Part shown: piece after piece, positions 28,452 to 38,180 of the stretch | Numbering within the stretch: the first letter of the stretch is position 1 | Layout: every line of letters starts with the position of its first letter | Source: Bryobacterales bacterium | GTDB lineage: Bacteria; Acidobacteriota; Terriglobia; Bryobacterales; Bryobacteraceae | Direction: 5' to 3' | Assembly: GCA_003163855.1 (NCBI GenBank) | Contig: PLRJ01000162.1 | Location: 6,980-70,979, forward strand | Length of the DNA: 64,000 bases | Notes under the pieces: model-generated | Database searches by the model: none | What the model was told of the DNA's origin: nothing | What the model saw: the letters and a program-made list of their open reading frames with translations, nothing else | Made by a program: the position numbers and the translations under genes

Positions 28452-28763
28452 TTATTCCAAATCGAAAGGGCGTTTGGGCGGTGCACCGCTCTTGTCTTCC
28501 TTGGCTTGCTTCAGCAGTTCATCGAACTTTTTATCGCGTACTTTTTCCGCATTCAGGTGCGAGGCAAAGCTTTTTTCAAAGACGTCGTTGCGGCGCGCCG
28601 CTTCCCCCTTCAACTGCTGCACCGCAGCCTGCAAATCTTCAATGGCAGGCTTCTTAACCGGCTCCTGGAAGTGAATAACAACTTGAGTTTCAGGATCGAT
28701 GCGCAAGTTGGCGCCGCAGCAGGGGCACGCTACATCAAACAGGGAAGTCTTGGGCTGGGCCAT
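28452..28763 (-). CDS. small zinc-ribbon/coiled-coil protein of unknown function
   Basis: A 103-aa protein starting at ATG 28761-28763. The N-terminal part has a single CPCCGANLRIDPETQVV knuckle with adjacent cysteines (CxxC), like half a zinc ribbon. A long charged helix follows (AIEDLQAAVQQLKGEAARR and onward to LKQAKEDK), probably a coiled coil, with a basic proline-rich tail. It is divergent from the dedA gene with about 20 bases between the starts. I do not recognise a named family; metal binding and dimerisation are likely. Confidence 0.7.
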   Translation of the reverse strand: MAQPKTSLFDVACPCCGANLRIDPETQVVIHFQEPVKKPAIEDLQAAVQQLKGEAARRNDVFEKSFASHLNAEKVRDKKFDELLKQAKEDKSGAPPKRPFDLE

Positions 28764-28784
28764 AACGGAATCGTAGCGCAATAG

Positions 28785-29372
28785 ATGCATTCACTCCTGG
28801 CTTGGATTACGCAGTACGGCTATGGCGGCCTCTTTTTCCTGCTCATTCTTGGTATTGTGGGCGCGCCCGTGCCGGATGAGACACTGTTGGTGTTTTGCGG
28901 ATACTTGGTCTATACCGGGCGCTTGCATTTCGCCGGAACGCTGGCGGCAGGCTTCTGTGGCAGCACCTGCGGCATCACCATCAGCTATTACCTGGGAAGA
29001 AGTTTCGGGCTCAAGCTATTGGACCGTTATGGCCGCTATTTCGGCGCCACTCCCCCCCGTGTGGATCGTACCCAACGCCTGTTCTTGCGGATTGGTCCGC
29101 TCGCCGTAAGCGTCGGTTACTTCATTCCAGGCGTGCGCCACTTTACCGCTATTGTGGCCGGCATGTCGGGACTTCGCTTCGGACGCTTCGCGTTGTTTGC
29201 TTATCTCGGAGCGGCGGTATGGGTCTCCCTATTCGTCACCTTGGGATTCGTATTTGCAGACCGCTGGGAGCACACATCGGAAGTGGTGCACCGGTTGAGC
29301 CTGATAATGCTCGCGGTTGGCGCGCTAGCGGCGCTGGTTGTGTGGTTTTTTCGGCGGCGTCGATTAGAATAG
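28785..29372 (+). CDS. DedA family membrane protein
   Basis: A 195-aa integral membrane protein of the DedA/VTT (SNARE-associated) family. It has LILGIVGAPVPDETLLVFCGYL near the N-terminus, TCGITISYYLGRSFG, FLRIGPLAVSVGYFIPGVRH (the conserved F-x-R-x2-P-x3-P-x2-G-like segment) and FALFAYLGAAVWVSLFV. DedA proteins are linked to undecaprenyl-phosphate or phospholipid translocation and membrane potential. It ends 8 bases before tRNA-Gly. Confidence 0.88.
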   Translation: MHSLLAWITQYGYGGLFFLLILGIVGAPVPDETLLVFCGYLVYTGRLHFAGTLAAGFCGSTCGITISYYLGRSFGLKLLDRYGRYFGATPPRVDRTQRLFLRIGPLAVSVGYFIPGVRHFTAIVAGMSGLRFGRFALFAYLGAAVWVSLFVTLGFVFADRWEHTSEVVHRLSLIMLAVGALAALVVWFFRRRRLE

Positions 29373-29380
29373 GGTGAAGC

Positions 29381-29454
29381 GCGGGTGTGGCCTAGTGGTC
29401 GGGCTGTAGCCTTCCAAGCTACCCACACGGGTTCGATTCCCGTCACCCGCTCCA
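29381..29454 (+). tRNA. tRNA-Gly (anticodon TCC)
   Basis: A 74-nt tRNA with the CCA end encoded. The acceptor stem GCGGGTG pairs with CACCCGC, the anticodon arm is GTAGC-CTTCCAA-GCTAC giving anticodon TCC (glycine, GGA codons), and the T arm is ACGGG-TTCGATT-CCCGT. It lies just behind dedA. Confidence 0.96.
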
Positions 29455-29528
29455 ACAAAACAAAGAAGCGCGAGTAAAGGCGCGACGACGCAACGAGAAG
29501 ATTTGACGGCTAGAATAGGGAACTAGCC

Positions 29529-31484
29529 ATGAACCTGAAACCCTCGATCTCGCTCTTCTTCGTATTCACCCTTAGCGCTTTTGCACAAACCTCTCTCCTA
29601 GACCAACAGACAATCGCCAAACGCAATGCCACGGAGAAAGAACTGGAATCCGTCGCCATCATTGAACGCAAACTGATGGTCCCCATGCGCGATGGCAAGC
29701 GTATGGCCACCGATGTCTACAGGCCCAAAGACGAATCGAAAAAATACCCGGTCATTTTCGTCAGAACGCCCTACAACTTTAACTTCTGGGATGTGAAGCT
29801 GGGTGCGCCGCGCGATATGCAAGTAGAACTCGACGCGGTTAAGCGCGGCTACGCGTACGTGGAGATGAATGAACGCGGCCACTTCTTCTCCGAGGGCGAG
29901 TACGACATTCTCGGTGCCCCCCTCTCCGATGGCGACGATGAACTCACTTGGTTAGGTTCTCAGCCATGGTCTAGCGGCAAGGTGGGAACCATCGGCTGCT
30001 CGTCAACTGCGGAGTGGCAACTTGGCGTCGCCGCGCAGAATAATCCAGCTTTCGCGGCCATGATTCCACAGGGGTTCGGCGCTGGCGTCGGCCGCGTGGG
30101 TCCTTACTACGAGCAGGGAAACTGGTATCGCGGCGGCGCAGTCCAGATGTTATTCATCGCTTGGTTGTATGGCGAACAAAATCAGGTTCGGCCCATGTTT
30201 CCGGCCAACACGACGCAACAGGATCTTATTCGTGCCTCAAAAGCTTTCGACCTCGCGCAGCAGCTTCCTCCCATCGACTGGTCGAAAGCGCTGACCCATC
30301 TGCCGGAGAAAGACATTATCAGCGCGGTAGATGGACCGCACGGCATCTTTGCCGACCGCGAGGAAGTTTCCACCGGCGGCGCCATGATCAAGCGTCAACC
30401 TAATGATCCAGCCTGGTATCGAGGTGGTCTGTGGCACGACAACATGCCGGTAAACGTTCCCGGACTCTGGTTTATGTCCTGGTATGACGTGTCAGTCGGT
30501 CCTAACCTCGCTGCCTACAATTTTGTTCGGAAGACGGCAAAACCCGAAATTGGAAATCAGCAGTACGCCATCATCGCGCCAACCCTGCATTGCAGCTATA
30601 AACGCGCCACTGAGAATACGATTGTAGGCGAACGCAGTATGGGCGATGCCCGGCTCGATTACGACTCCCTGACTTATGGCTGGTTCGATTATTTTCTAAA
30701 AGGCGAGAAGAACGGCTTCCTCGACAAGAATCCCAAAGTTCGCTACTTCACCATGGGTCTGAATAAATGGCAGACTGCCAATACCTGGCCGCCTGAAGGC
30801 GCTAAGCCTTTAACCATGTTTCTTGGCAGCGAAGGTAAGGCCAACAGCTTGAACGGAGATGGCGCACTGGCAAATGAAGTTCCCGCCTCCGATGTGGCTG
30901 ATAGCTTTACTTACGACCCAATGAATCCCGTGTCGTCTTATGGTGGAAACGTTTGCTGCACCGGCAATGCGGTCTCGGGTGGCGCGTTCGACCAGCGCAA
31001 GATGGAGGCCCGGGCCGATATTCTTGTTTACACCTCCGAACCTTTTAAGGAAGATGTGGAAGTGAGTGGACCCATGGAGGCGACGCTCTATGTTTCCTCC
31101 GACGCCAAAGATACCGACTTTACGGTTAAAGTGATTGACGTGTATCCGTCAGGCGAAGCCTATAACCTTGACGAAACGATTCAGCGGGTGCGTTACCGCG
31201 AAGGCTACGACAAGCCGCCGGTCTTTATGGAGAAGGGCAAGGTTTATAAAGTGACCTTTCAACCCATGACGACCAGCAACCTGTTCCCTGCTGGGCACCG
31301 CATCCGGTTGGAGGTTTCAAGCAGTAATTTTCCAAGATTCGACCGCAATTTAAATACGGGCGGAAACAATTACGACGAAGCAACGGGAGTTGTAGCCCAT
31401 AATTCCGTGCACCACTCCAAGCAATACCCATCGCAGATTGTCATCACCACTATCAAGCCGGCGGCCGTGTCAATGAACCGATAG
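29529..31484 (+). CDS. secreted CocE/NonD family hydrolase (X-Pro dipeptidyl-peptidase S15-like)
   Basis: A 651-aa protein starting at ATG 29529 with a signal peptide ([15 protein letters not shown]). The N-terminal alpha/beta hydrolase contains [38 protein letters not shown], a [19 protein letters not shown] nucleophile elbow (Ser near residue 160) and the cap domain. The C-terminal jelly roll has [19 protein letters not shown] and [19 protein letters not shown], both hallmarks of the family. Members cleave X-Pro peptides, cocaine-like esters or beta-lactam side chains; the substrate here is unknown. Its 3' end overlaps convergent pstS by 15 bases. Confidence 0.88.
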   Translation: MNLKPSISLFFVFTLSAFAQTSLLDQQTIAKRNATEKELESVAIIERKLMVPMRDGKRMATDVYRPKDESKKYPVIFVRTPYNFNFWDVKLGAPRDMQVELDAVKRGYAYVEMNERGHFFSEGEYDILGAPLSDGDDELTWLGSQPWSSGKVGTIGCSSTAEWQLGVAAQNNPAFAAMIPQGFGAGVGRVGPYYEQGNWYRGGAVQMLFIAWLYGEQNQVRPMFPANTTQQDLIRASKAFDLAQQLPPIDWSKALTHLPEKDIISAVDGPHGIFADREEVSTGGAMIKRQPNDPAWYRGGLWHDNMPVNVPGLWFMSWYDVSVGPNLAAYNFVRKTAKPEIGNQQYAIIAPTLHCSYKRATENTIVGERSMGDARLDYDSLTYGWFDYFLKGEKNGFLDKNPKVRYFTMGLNKWQTANTWPPEGAKPLTMFLGSEGKANSLNGDGALANEVPASDVADSFTYDPMNPVSSYGGNVCCTGNAVSGGAFDQRKMEARADILVYTSEPFKEDVEVSGPMEATLYVSSDAKDTDFTVKVIDVYPSGEAYNLDETIQRVRYREGYDKPPVFMEKGKVYKVTFQPMTTSNLFPAGHRIRLEVSSSNFPRFDRNLNTGGNNYDEATGVVAHNSVHHSKQYPSQIVITTIKPAAVSMNR

Positions 31485-32447
31485 CATGTTTCGCTCGCGC
31501 TGAGCGAGATCCTCGGGCAGTGGGACGTAGCCTAAAGCCGCCGCCTGGCGCTGCCCCGTTGTTAATGCCCACTCGAGAAAGGCCATTAAACGATTGCGCT
31601 TTGCGCCGGCAGCCGGGGTCGTCCTAGAAATCAAAAGCCAGGTAAAAGAAGCGATAGGATATGCGTTGCTGCCAGGTGCATCAGTGATGGTAACGAGGAA
31701 ATTACCCGTGCCTGGAGTCGTTTTTGCGGCGGCGGTAATGCTGTCTATATCGGCCCGGACAAATTTTCCCTCGGAGTTGCGGACGCTTCCGAAGCTTAAA
31801 TGCTGCTGCACAGCGTAGATAAACTCCACGTACCCGATGGAGAACTCCGTCGCAGTGACATGTTTGGCGACACCCTCGTTGCCGTTGGCGGCCTCGCCTG
31901 TGGCCCAAATCAACGTGCTCGCGGCGCCCATATTCGACTTCCAAACGGCATCGGTCTTCGATAGAAAATCACTGAAGACGAAAGTAGTACCGCTGCCGTC
32001 TGCGCGATGAACTACCTTAATGGCTGCCTCAGGTAGATCGACGCCCCGGTTCAGGGATTTTATCTTCTGGTCGTTCCATTTTGAGATCTTTCCCAGGAAG
32101 ATGCCAGCCAGAACTTCAGAAGAAAATCGGAGGTCCTGTTTTAGCCCGGGCAGGTTATAAACGGGCACAACTGCGCCCACAACCGAGGGCAAAGCTTGAG
32201 CGTCTCCGAGCTGTGCCTGATCAGGCAGGATATCGGAGGCCGCAAAATCCAACTGACCCTGGAGGAAGCGGTCCACTCCTATCGACGAGCCTGTAGCTTC
32301 GTATGTGATGCCCGGACCGGGATTTTTCGATTCGAAGGCGGCAATCCACTTCTGGTAAAGCGGTGCTGGAAACGTTGCGCCCGCGCCCATAACCGCATCC
32401 TGGGCAAAGACCGACTTCACTGTTAGAAGTAGCAGCAGCGTTCTCAT
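31470..32447 (-). CDS. pstS: phosphate-binding protein PstS
   Basis: A 325-aa periplasmic phosphate receptor starting at ATG 32445-32447 with a signal peptide ([15 protein letters not shown]). Phosphate-site motifs are [38 protein letters not shown] with the bound TGSSxG loop, [29 protein letters not shown] and GNEGVAKHV. It overlaps the upstream small secreted-protein gene by 4 bases (ATGA). pstC, pstA and pstB are not here, so it is an orphan receptor gene or serves a transporter elsewhere. Confidence 0.92.
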   Translation of the reverse strand: MRTLLLLLTVKSVFAQDAVMGAGATFPAPLYQKWIAAFESKNPGPGITYEATGSSIGVDRFLQGQLDFAASDILPDQAQLGDAQALPSVVGAVVPVYNLPGLKQDLRFSSEVLAGIFLGKISKWNDQKIKSLNRGVDLPEAAIKVVHRADGSGTTFVFSDFLSKTDAVWKSNMGAASTLIWATGEAANGNEGVAKHVTATEFSIGYVEFIYAVQQHLSFGSVRNSEGKFVRADIDSITAAAKTTPGTGNFLVTITDAPGSNAYPIASFTWLLISRTTPAAGAKRNRLMAFLEWALTTGQRQAAALGYVPLPEDLAQRERNMLSVH

Positions 32448-32923
32448 TTTTTGTCCGCTTTCTGGCTGCCGTTTACCAGATGTTTCACCACGTCTTTGGC
32501 TAGGTCTCGGGAAGGATCGGTTGTGCCGGAGCGCGAAGTTGAAAGATAGGACCATATAGTCTCTCCGGTCTTGTCCTTTAATTCCACCGAGAACGAACCG
32601 CCATAAATGGGTTCGCCTCTATTTGGATTGACACCGGCTCTGGGGTTCAGGCTGAAATAGCTTTTGACATAGACGTCCGCTGTACCGGTAAGCACCGCAT
32701 CGGCTTGATTGGCGGACTCGACAACCTCAAATAGCTTCGATTTCTTCAGATCGTTCACAAGATCTTTTCTTAGCGCGGACGAATCCGCTTTTTGGCCGAA
32801 GTTGTCCATTACGAAGATGCGCTTGACTGAAGATAATGGATTGGCGCCGCCTTCTTGAGCTGCGTTAGACAACAGGTACGCCGGACAGAACAACACCACA
32901 AATAGCCTCTGGAGCTTAGTCAT
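32444..32923 (-). CDS. small secreted protein of unknown function
   Basis: A 159-aa protein from ATG 32921-32923; an in-frame ATG at 32950 is an alternative. The signal peptide is LQRLFVVLFCPAYLLSNA. The mature part has VKRIFVMDNFGQKADSSALR, LKKSKLFEVVESANQADAVL, an LTGTADVYVKSYFSLNPRAG strand and ELKDKTGETIWSYLSTSR. The pattern of an alpha/beta domain that senses or scores a variable component resembles CsgG- or FlgO-like outer-membrane-associated proteins, but I cannot assign it. It is translationally coupled to pstS and divergent from the porin gene. Confidence 0.72.
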   Translation of the reverse strand: MTKLQRLFVVLFCPAYLLSNAAQEGGANPLSSVKRIFVMDNFGQKADSSALRKDLVNDLKKSKLFEVVESANQADAVLTGTADVYVKSYFSLNPRAGVNPNRGEPIYGGSFSVELKDKTGETIWSYLSTSRSGTTDPSRDLAKDVVKHLVNGSQKADKK

Positions 32924-32996
32924 TGCGCAACCTAAACTATCGTCACTCATGCGTGGCACGGACCGTGTGAACATTGCGTTAATTCTTGCATGAACG

Positions 32997-34424
32997 TTGA
33001 CACTGGAAGGCGCAACCTCCGACGATAGTTGCTTGCGCCTTTCGTTTATTCTTCTGCTCGTCTCTCTGTTGCCGGTAGGTCTTGCGGCGCAGACTGACGA
33101 CAACCCGACACCCCCGTCCACTGGCGACAGTTCATTTCTCGATCGCTTTTGGATTTCCGGTCAAGCCAATTTCATCCGGCAGGCGCATGATACTTTTCGC
33201 TCTTCCTATTCTGGGCCGAACAGTTTTCAAGCTCCGGCCGAGCATGCCACCTCGCGAGTGCTTACCTTGTTTACGGGGTTCCAGATTACCAAACACCTCG
33301 AGATTCTCGCGGATGTGGAAAGCGCTGGTGGCTATGGTTTAAGCAATGCACTGGGCATTGCAGGATTTCCCAACGTGGACGTGGTGCGAAATCCTACCCT
33401 TGGCACAGCGCCCTATATCGCGCGGGTGATGCTCCATTACATAGTGCCCCTCAGCAAAGACAACATGGAAGCGACTAGCAATCCGCTTTCCCTGGCCAGG
33501 ACCCTGCCTGCCAGAAGGCTGGAATTTCGTCTTGGAAAGATGAGTACGGTGGACACTTTCGACGTGAATGCGGTAGGCAGCGATAGCCACTTGCAATTCA
33601 TGAATTGGACGGTGGTGAACAATGGCGCTTACGATTACGCTGCCGATACACGCGGCTACACGTATGGTTTCATCGCGGAATACGACGCTCCAGGTTTGGC
33701 CTTTCGCTTTGGCGAAACTCTGATGCCCACCGTTGCAAACGGTCTCACGCTCGACTGGAACCTGGCGCGGGCGCGCGGTGAGAATTTTGAACTTGAGTTG
33801 CTGCCACAGCCTTTCAAGAAAAGAGCCACTGATTTGCGCTTGCTGAGCTACATCAACCACGCTGACATGGGCAGCTACCGAGAGGCGATTGACGGCTATT
33901 TGTCCGGCCATGATTCCGTTCCCGACGTAACCTTGTACCGCCGGCAGGGACGAATCAAGTATGGTTTCGGCGTAAATCTTGAGCAAGACATCACCAGCGA
34001 GTGGCGCGCCTTTTCGCGCCTGGGCTGGAACGATGGACGCAACGAATCCTTCGCCTATACTGAGGTTGACCGCACCGTTTCGATTGGGTCCGATCTAACA
34101 GGAAAACTGTGGCATCGCCCTGAAGATAAATTGGGTGCGGCGTTTGTGGCGAACGCAATCTCGGGCGATCACCGGCGGTATCTCGCTCTCGGAGGTTTGG
34201 GATTTATTCTCGGAGATGGAGCGTTGAATTACGGTCTCGAGAAGATTTTCGAGACGTATTACACGGCCCATATCTACCGGGGTATTTCATTCGCCCTGGA
34301 TTGGCAGCATATCACCGACCCCGGATATAACGCAGCGCGCGGACCGGTGTCGGTCATCAGCTTCCGCATCCACGTAGAAGATGCCTTGCCGCTTAGCAAA
34401 ATAGCGGCTGTGGTGCACCGGTAA
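32997..34424 (+). CDS. OprB-like carbohydrate-selective porin
   Basis: A 475-aa outer-membrane beta-barrel. The frame opens at TTG 32997; a second TTG at 33036 would place the start directly before the signal peptide (RLSFILLLVSLLPVGLAAQ) and may be the real one. Repeating amphipathic strands follow, such as FWISGQANFIRQAHDTF, LTLFTGFQITKHLEILADV, EFRLGKMSTVDTFDVN, RGYTYGFIAEYDAP and ISFALDWQHITDPGYN, the last two typical of OprB/DUF-type sugar porins. It probably imports sugars, which suits a genome rich in secreted hydrolases. Confidence 0.82.
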   Translation: MTLEGATSDDSCLRLSFILLLVSLLPVGLAAQTDDNPTPPSTGDSSFLDRFWISGQANFIRQAHDTFRSSYSGPNSFQAPAEHATSRVLTLFTGFQITKHLEILADVESAGGYGLSNALGIAGFPNVDVVRNPTLGTAPYIARVMLHYIVPLSKDNMEATSNPLSLARTLPARRLEFRLGKMSTVDTFDVNAVGSDSHLQFMNWTVVNNGAYDYAADTRGYTYGFIAEYDAPGLAFRFGETLMPTVANGLTLDWNLARARGENFELELLPQPFKKRATDLRLLSYINHADMGSYREAIDGYLSGHDSVPDVTLYRRQGRIKYGFGVNLEQDITSEWRAFSRLGWNDGRNESFAYTEVDRTVSIGSDLTGKLWHRPEDKLGAAFVANAISGDHRRYLALGGLGFILGDGALNYGLEKIFETYYTAHIYRGISFALDWQHITDPGYNAARGPVSVISFRIHVEDALPLSKIAAVVHR

Positions 34425-34427
34425 GGT

Positions 34428-35393
34428 TCAGGCTAATCCTGCAAAAAGCGCTTTCTTCCAGCCAGCCACATCCAACTCCCAGCAAACGTTCACCGGTGTC
34501 TGCCGGGCTGAAACCTCGCCCCATACCGGACTGTTCCGGTCATCCTTCACCACATTTAATCGGTCAACCACAGTCATACCCCGCGTCAGTTCACTGGAGG
34601 TCTCCACCGAGACAAAGTGCCTGCTTGCCTTCAAACTTAACGCAGGCTGCAGCAGAACGGACATGGCTACCGGGTCGGGCAAGGCAATGCCGCGCTCACC
34701 CGTTTGCTTCAGGAAAGCGGTCTCAGCCGTACTATTACTACGCACTGCGAAATCGGCCGTGGGCGTTCCGAGTTTCAGCGCGGTATCAATGTCGATAGCA
34801 TTCATTACCGCGGCGCCCCGCGATAGCTGCCAGCCGATCATCTCAATCGTCAGCCCTGATTGAAAAACAACCTGGGCAGCCTCTGGATCAACCCAGATAT
34901 TGAATTCTGCGGCGGGAGTAACGTTGCCCTCGCAACACGGAGCACCGCCCATAACCACACAGCGCGAAAACTTTTTCGCCAAACCTGGATCAGCCGCCAA
35001 AGCCAGGGCGACATTGGTAAGCGGGCCTAACGTGATCAGTTCTATGCCGGGATTTGCATTCCCAATGCGCCGGATGGCGTCCACTGCATTCTCCGATTCC
35101 GCATGCAGACGAGCGGGCGCATAGCCGTGGTCACCCAGTCCATCCCGTCCATGAAACCAATGCGCAGTGTCCAGCGTTCGTAGCAGCGGTTTACCCGTTC
35201 CCTGGTAAACAGGGACGGCAGCGCCGCACAGTTCAACGGTAAACAACGCATTGCGAGTAGCCTGCTCGACGGCAACATTTCCGCCTACTGTTGTTATGCC
35301 AAGCACCTCCACGTCGCGAGAACGCAGCGCCATGATTAGGGCGACCGCGTCGTCCGAGGCAGTGTCGGTATCAATTAATAGTTTTCTTGCCAC
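34428..35393 (-). CDS. nucleoside hydrolase (inosine-uridine preferring family)
   Basis: A 321-aa enzyme that cleaves the N-glycosidic bond of nucleosides. The Ca2+/ribose site is in LLIDTDTASDDAVALIMAL (DTDxxxDD). LGITTVGGNVAVEQATRNAL, HGRDGLGDHGYA, ITLGPLTNVALAL and AEFNIWVDPEAAQVVF are the family's other landmarks. It starts at GTG 35393 and overlaps the end of the NCS1 transporter gene by 23 bases. With the divergent reductive pyrimidine pathway genes, the likely substrate is uridine or a related pyrimidine nucleoside, releasing the base for catabolism. Confidence 0.92.
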   Translation of the reverse strand: MARKLLIDTDTASDDAVALIMALRSRDVEVLGITTVGGNVAVEQATRNALFTVELCGAAVPVYQGTGKPLLRTLDTAHWFHGRDGLGDHGYAPARLHAESENAVDAIRRIGNANPGIELITLGPLTNVALALAADPGLAKKFSRCVVMGGAPCCEGNVTPAAEFNIWVDPEAAQVVFQSGLTIEMIGWQLSRGAAVMNAIDIDTALKLGTPTADFAVRSNSTAETAFLKQTGERGIALPDPVAMSVLLQPALSLKASRHFVSVETSSELTRGMTVVDRLNVVKDDRNSPVWGEVSARQTPVNVCWELDVAGWKKALFAGLA

Positions 35394-36798
35394 TGTTATT
35401 CATCATCCCAGCAAAGTAGATGCCGCCTGAGACGCCTGCCCCAACAAACCAGGCGTAATCGTACAGCCATCGGAGAGGTGGAAAAATCAGCCCGCACAAA
35501 GCAACGCAGATGCCGGCCAGCAGAGCCACGACTGCGACCGGATTCACACCCCGGACGTACTCGTAGAGCCCGTGCCGGCTGTAGAGACTAGTGAGATCCA
35601 GCGATGTTTTTCGCACCAGAAAGTAATCGATAATCATGATGCCGGCAATGGGTCCGAGAAGGCCTGAGTACCCTACCAGCCAACCGAAGATGTAGCTGTT
35701 GAAGTCAGTCAGCAGTTTCCACGGCATCATCAACAGGCCGATCACCCCAGTCATCAGGCCACCGGTACGGAATGAGATCAACCGCGGATTTAGATTCGAG
35801 AAATCGTTAGAGGGAGAGACAACATTGGCAGCCACGTTTGTGTTCAGAGTGGCCAATAGCAGCGCTACCAAAGCGACTGAAGCGACAAACGGCTGGTGAA
35901 AACGCGCAATCAAAAGCACAGGATCCCAAATAGGCTGGCCAAAAAGCACCGCCGAGGCCGATGTAACGGCAACACCGATGAAGGAGTACAGCGTCATAGC
36001 GAACGGCAAGCCGATGGCTTGTCCCACCATCTGTGCCTTCTGTGACTTGGCGTAACGGGTGAAATCGGGGATGTTCAGCGCGACTGTCGCCCAGAAACCA
36101 ACCATCCCGGTAAGAGAAGGAATAAAGAAATGCACAAACTCGGCGGTGGTTTTGAATTTGCTTCCTCCAGAGAGCACCGGACCCATGCCGCCCGCCTTTT
36201 GCGTAATCCACCAGAGCAGCAACAGGCCCACTCCCAGCATAAAAGGCGCGCCAATGCCTTCCAGAAACTTGATAGTCTCAATGCCGCGCCAAACTACGGC
36301 CATGTTCAAAGCCCAAAAACCGAGGAAGCAAATCCACGAAGTGAAAGAGGAGTTTGCGGCCGCTGGATAGACTATTTGCAGCATGGAATAAATGGCCTGG
36401 CCGCCAATCCAGGCTTGAATGCCGAACCAGCCGCAAGCCACCAGCGCGCGCAGTATGGCGGGAAGATTCGCTCCGCGCACACCGAACGATGCCCGAACAA
36501 AAACGGGGAAGGGAATGCCATATTTGGCTCCAGCATGCGCATTCAGCACCATGGGAATCAGCACAATCAGGTTCCCTAGCAGGATGGTTCCAATGGCTTG
36601 CTGCCAGCTCATACCGCCCGCCACTAAGCCCGACGAAAGCATATATGTGGGAATGCAAACACTCATCGCAACCCAAAGCGAAACGTAGTTGTAAGTGCCC
36701 CATGTGCGCTTGGAAATCTCAATCGGCGCAAGGTCGTGATTGAAAAGCGCGGGGTCGGGAGCGCCCAATTCCGTCGCCGTCGAAAAAGCCGAGGTCAT
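35371..36798 (-). CDS. NCS1 family nucleobase:cation symporter
   Basis: A 475-aa membrane protein with about 12 transmembrane segments. It begins PIEISKRTWGTYNYVSLWVA, the conserved NCS1 N-terminus, followed by IPTYMLSSGLVAGGMSWQQA, GIPFPVFVRASFGVRGANLP (the sugar/nucleobase site region), NIPDFTRYAKS and GPIAGIMIIDYFLVRK. Family members carry uracil, cytosine, allantoin or hydantoins. It starts at ATG 36796-36798 opposite preT and is co-transcribed with the nucleoside hydrolase, so uracil, thymine or their reduced forms are the likely cargo. Confidence 0.93.
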   Translation of the reverse strand: MTSAFSTATELGAPDPALFNHDLAPIEISKRTWGTYNYVSLWVAMSVCIPTYMLSSGLVAGGMSWQQAIGTILLGNLIVLIPMVLNAHAGAKYGIPFPVFVRASFGVRGANLPAILRALVACGWFGIQAWIGGQAIYSMLQIVYPAAANSSFTSWICFLGFWALNMAVVWRGIETIKFLEGIGAPFMLGVGLLLLWWITQKAGGMGPVLSGGSKFKTTAEFVHFFIPSLTGMVGFWATVALNIPDFTRYAKSQKAQMVGQAIGLPFAMTLYSFIGVAVTSASAVLFGQPIWDPVLLIARFHQPFVASVALVALLLATLNTNVAANVVSPSNDFSNLNPRLISFRTGGLMTGVIGLLMMPWKLLTDFNSYIFGWLVGYSGLLGPIAGIMIIDYFLVRKTSLDLTSLYSRHGLYEYVRGVNPVAVVALLAGICVALCGLIFPPLRWLYDYAWFVGAGVSGGIYFAGMMNNSGKKTIN

Positions 36799-36814
36799 AG
36801 CCCAATGTAAGATG

Positions 36815-36826
36815 GAAGAATTCTTC
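36815..36826. promoter_or_regulatory. perfect 12-bp palindrome between divergent pyrimidine operons (possible operator)
   Basis: GAAGAATTCTTC is a perfect inverted repeat centred in the 69-bp gap between the NCS1 transporter start (36798) and the preT start (36868). A dyad at this place could bind a dimeric repressor or activator serving both operons. No regulator gene adjoins it, and the flanks are not symmetric. Confidence 0.35.
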
Positions 36827-36867
36827 AGTCAACTTGCCATGAAGCAGATTGCTACGGAGCCTACTCT

Positions 36868-38178
36868 TTGGATCAATCTTCGGCTTTCAAGACCGAGGCT
36901 GCTCTTGCGGAGCATTTGCCGCCACTAAGCGCGCAGCAGGCGTTTGTGGAATCGAACCGATGCTTGTTCTGTTACGACGCGCCGTGCACGCGGGCTTGTC
37001 CAACGCACATCGATGTTCCGGCTTTTATCAAAAAGATTTCAACCGGCAACCTGCACGGCTCGGCGCGCACCATTTTCGAGTCGAACTTGCTGGGCGCAAC
37101 CTGTTCGCGCGTATGTCCGGTGCAGGAGTTGTGTGAGGGCGCGTGTGTTCTAGGCGCGGATCATAAACCGATCGCCATCGGTCGTCTGCAACGTTTTGCC
37201 ATGGATTATGCGTACGCCAAGGGTCCGAATTACTTCGCGGCCGGTGCGCCTACGGGCATGTCTGTTGCTGTCGTCGGCGCCGGACCGGCGGGTATCTCGT
37301 GCGCGGGCACGCTGGCGAGGCTCGGCTATCAGGTTTGTGTCTTCGATAAGCGTTCCTTAGGCGGCGGCCTTTCCACTTACGGAATTATTTCTTTACGCGA
37401 GCCGATAGAGATCGCTCTTGCCGAGATAGAAATGGTCAAGAACCTCGGCGTCGTGTTCAAGACGGGCGTCGAGGCCGGCCACGATGTCTCATTCGACGAG
37501 TTGAAAGCGAAATTCCAGGCGGTGTTCATCAGCGCGGGACTGGGTTCTACACCCACCTTGGGCATACCTTGCGAGGAACTTATTGAGGATGGCCTGACTT
37601 TCGTTGAGCAGAGCAAATTGGATGCAGCCGGCATGAAGATCGGGAAGAATGTGATTGTTATCGGCGCGGGAAATACGGCCATCGATTGCGCCACTATAGC
37701 CAAGCGATTGGGCGCCGAATCAGTAACCATTCTTTATCGGCGTACCAGGAATGAGATGACCGCCTATCCTCACGAATACGAATTCGCCCTGGCGGAAGGA
37801 ATCCAGTTTCGATTTCTCACGCAACCAGTTAGTGTGCTTGCGAAAGCTTTGGAGTGCGTCAGCATGCGGCTTGAGCCCGGAAGTTCGGCGAAGCGTCCAT
37901 TGGCTTCGCCCATCCCGGGAAGCAATTTCACACTGCCGGCCGATCAGATCATCAAAGCCATTGGACAGCAGAAACCTGCTTTGGCGGCGCTGCTAAAACT
38001 CAAAACTACTAGCGGTTTTATCGATGTAGACGCCGATTACGAAACCAGTGCCGCTGGCTTTTTCGCGGGCGGCGATTGCATCCGTTCGCAAGGTTCGTGC
38101 TCCACTGTGATGGCCGTGCAGGACGGCAAAATGGCGGCTAAGGCGATTCATGGCAAGTTGAGTGGGAGGGCCGTGTAG
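36868..38178 (+). CDS. preT: dihydropyrimidine dehydrogenase subunit, GltD-like flavoprotein
   Basis: A 436-aa FAD/NAD(P)H oxidoreductase, the electron-input subunit of the NAD-dependent dihydropyrimidine dehydrogenase. Two [4Fe-4S]-binding cysteine clusters come first: CLFCYDAPCTRACPTHID and CSRVCPVQELCEGACVLG. Then follow the FAD Rossmann motif VAVVGAGPAGISCAGTLARL, the NAD motif VIVIGAGNTAIDCATIAKRL, ILYRRTRNEM and a closing FFAGGDCIRSQGSCSTVMAV. It starts at TTG 36868; no in-frame ATG lies nearby. It is 2 bases from preA and the first gene of the six-gene reductive pyrimidine operon. Confidence 0.92.
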   Translation: MDQSSAFKTEAALAEHLPPLSAQQAFVESNRCLFCYDAPCTRACPTHIDVPAFIKKISTGNLHGSARTIFESNLLGATCSRVCPVQELCEGACVLGADHKPIAIGRLQRFAMDYAYAKGPNYFAAGAPTGMSVAVVGAGPAGISCAGTLARLGYQVCVFDKRSLGGGLSTYGIISLREPIEIALAEIEMVKNLGVVFKTGVEAGHDVSFDELKAKFQAVFISAGLGSTPTLGIPCEELIEDGLTFVEQSKLDAAGMKIGKNVIVIGAGNTAIDCATIAKRLGAESVTILYRRTRNEMTAYPHEYEFALAEGIQFRFLTQPVSVLAKALECVSMRLEPGSSAKRPLASPIPGSNFTLPADQIIKAIGQQKPALAALLKLKTTSGFIDVDADYETSAAGFFAGGDCIRSQGSCSTVMAVQDGKMAAKAIHGKLSGRAV

Positions 38179-38180
38179 CA

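Noticed and set aside
32997..33029. TTGACA at 32997 as a -35 element for the porin
   Set aside because: The best -10-like match (GATAGT) lies about 21 bases on, too far, and the hexamer overlaps the possible start codon.
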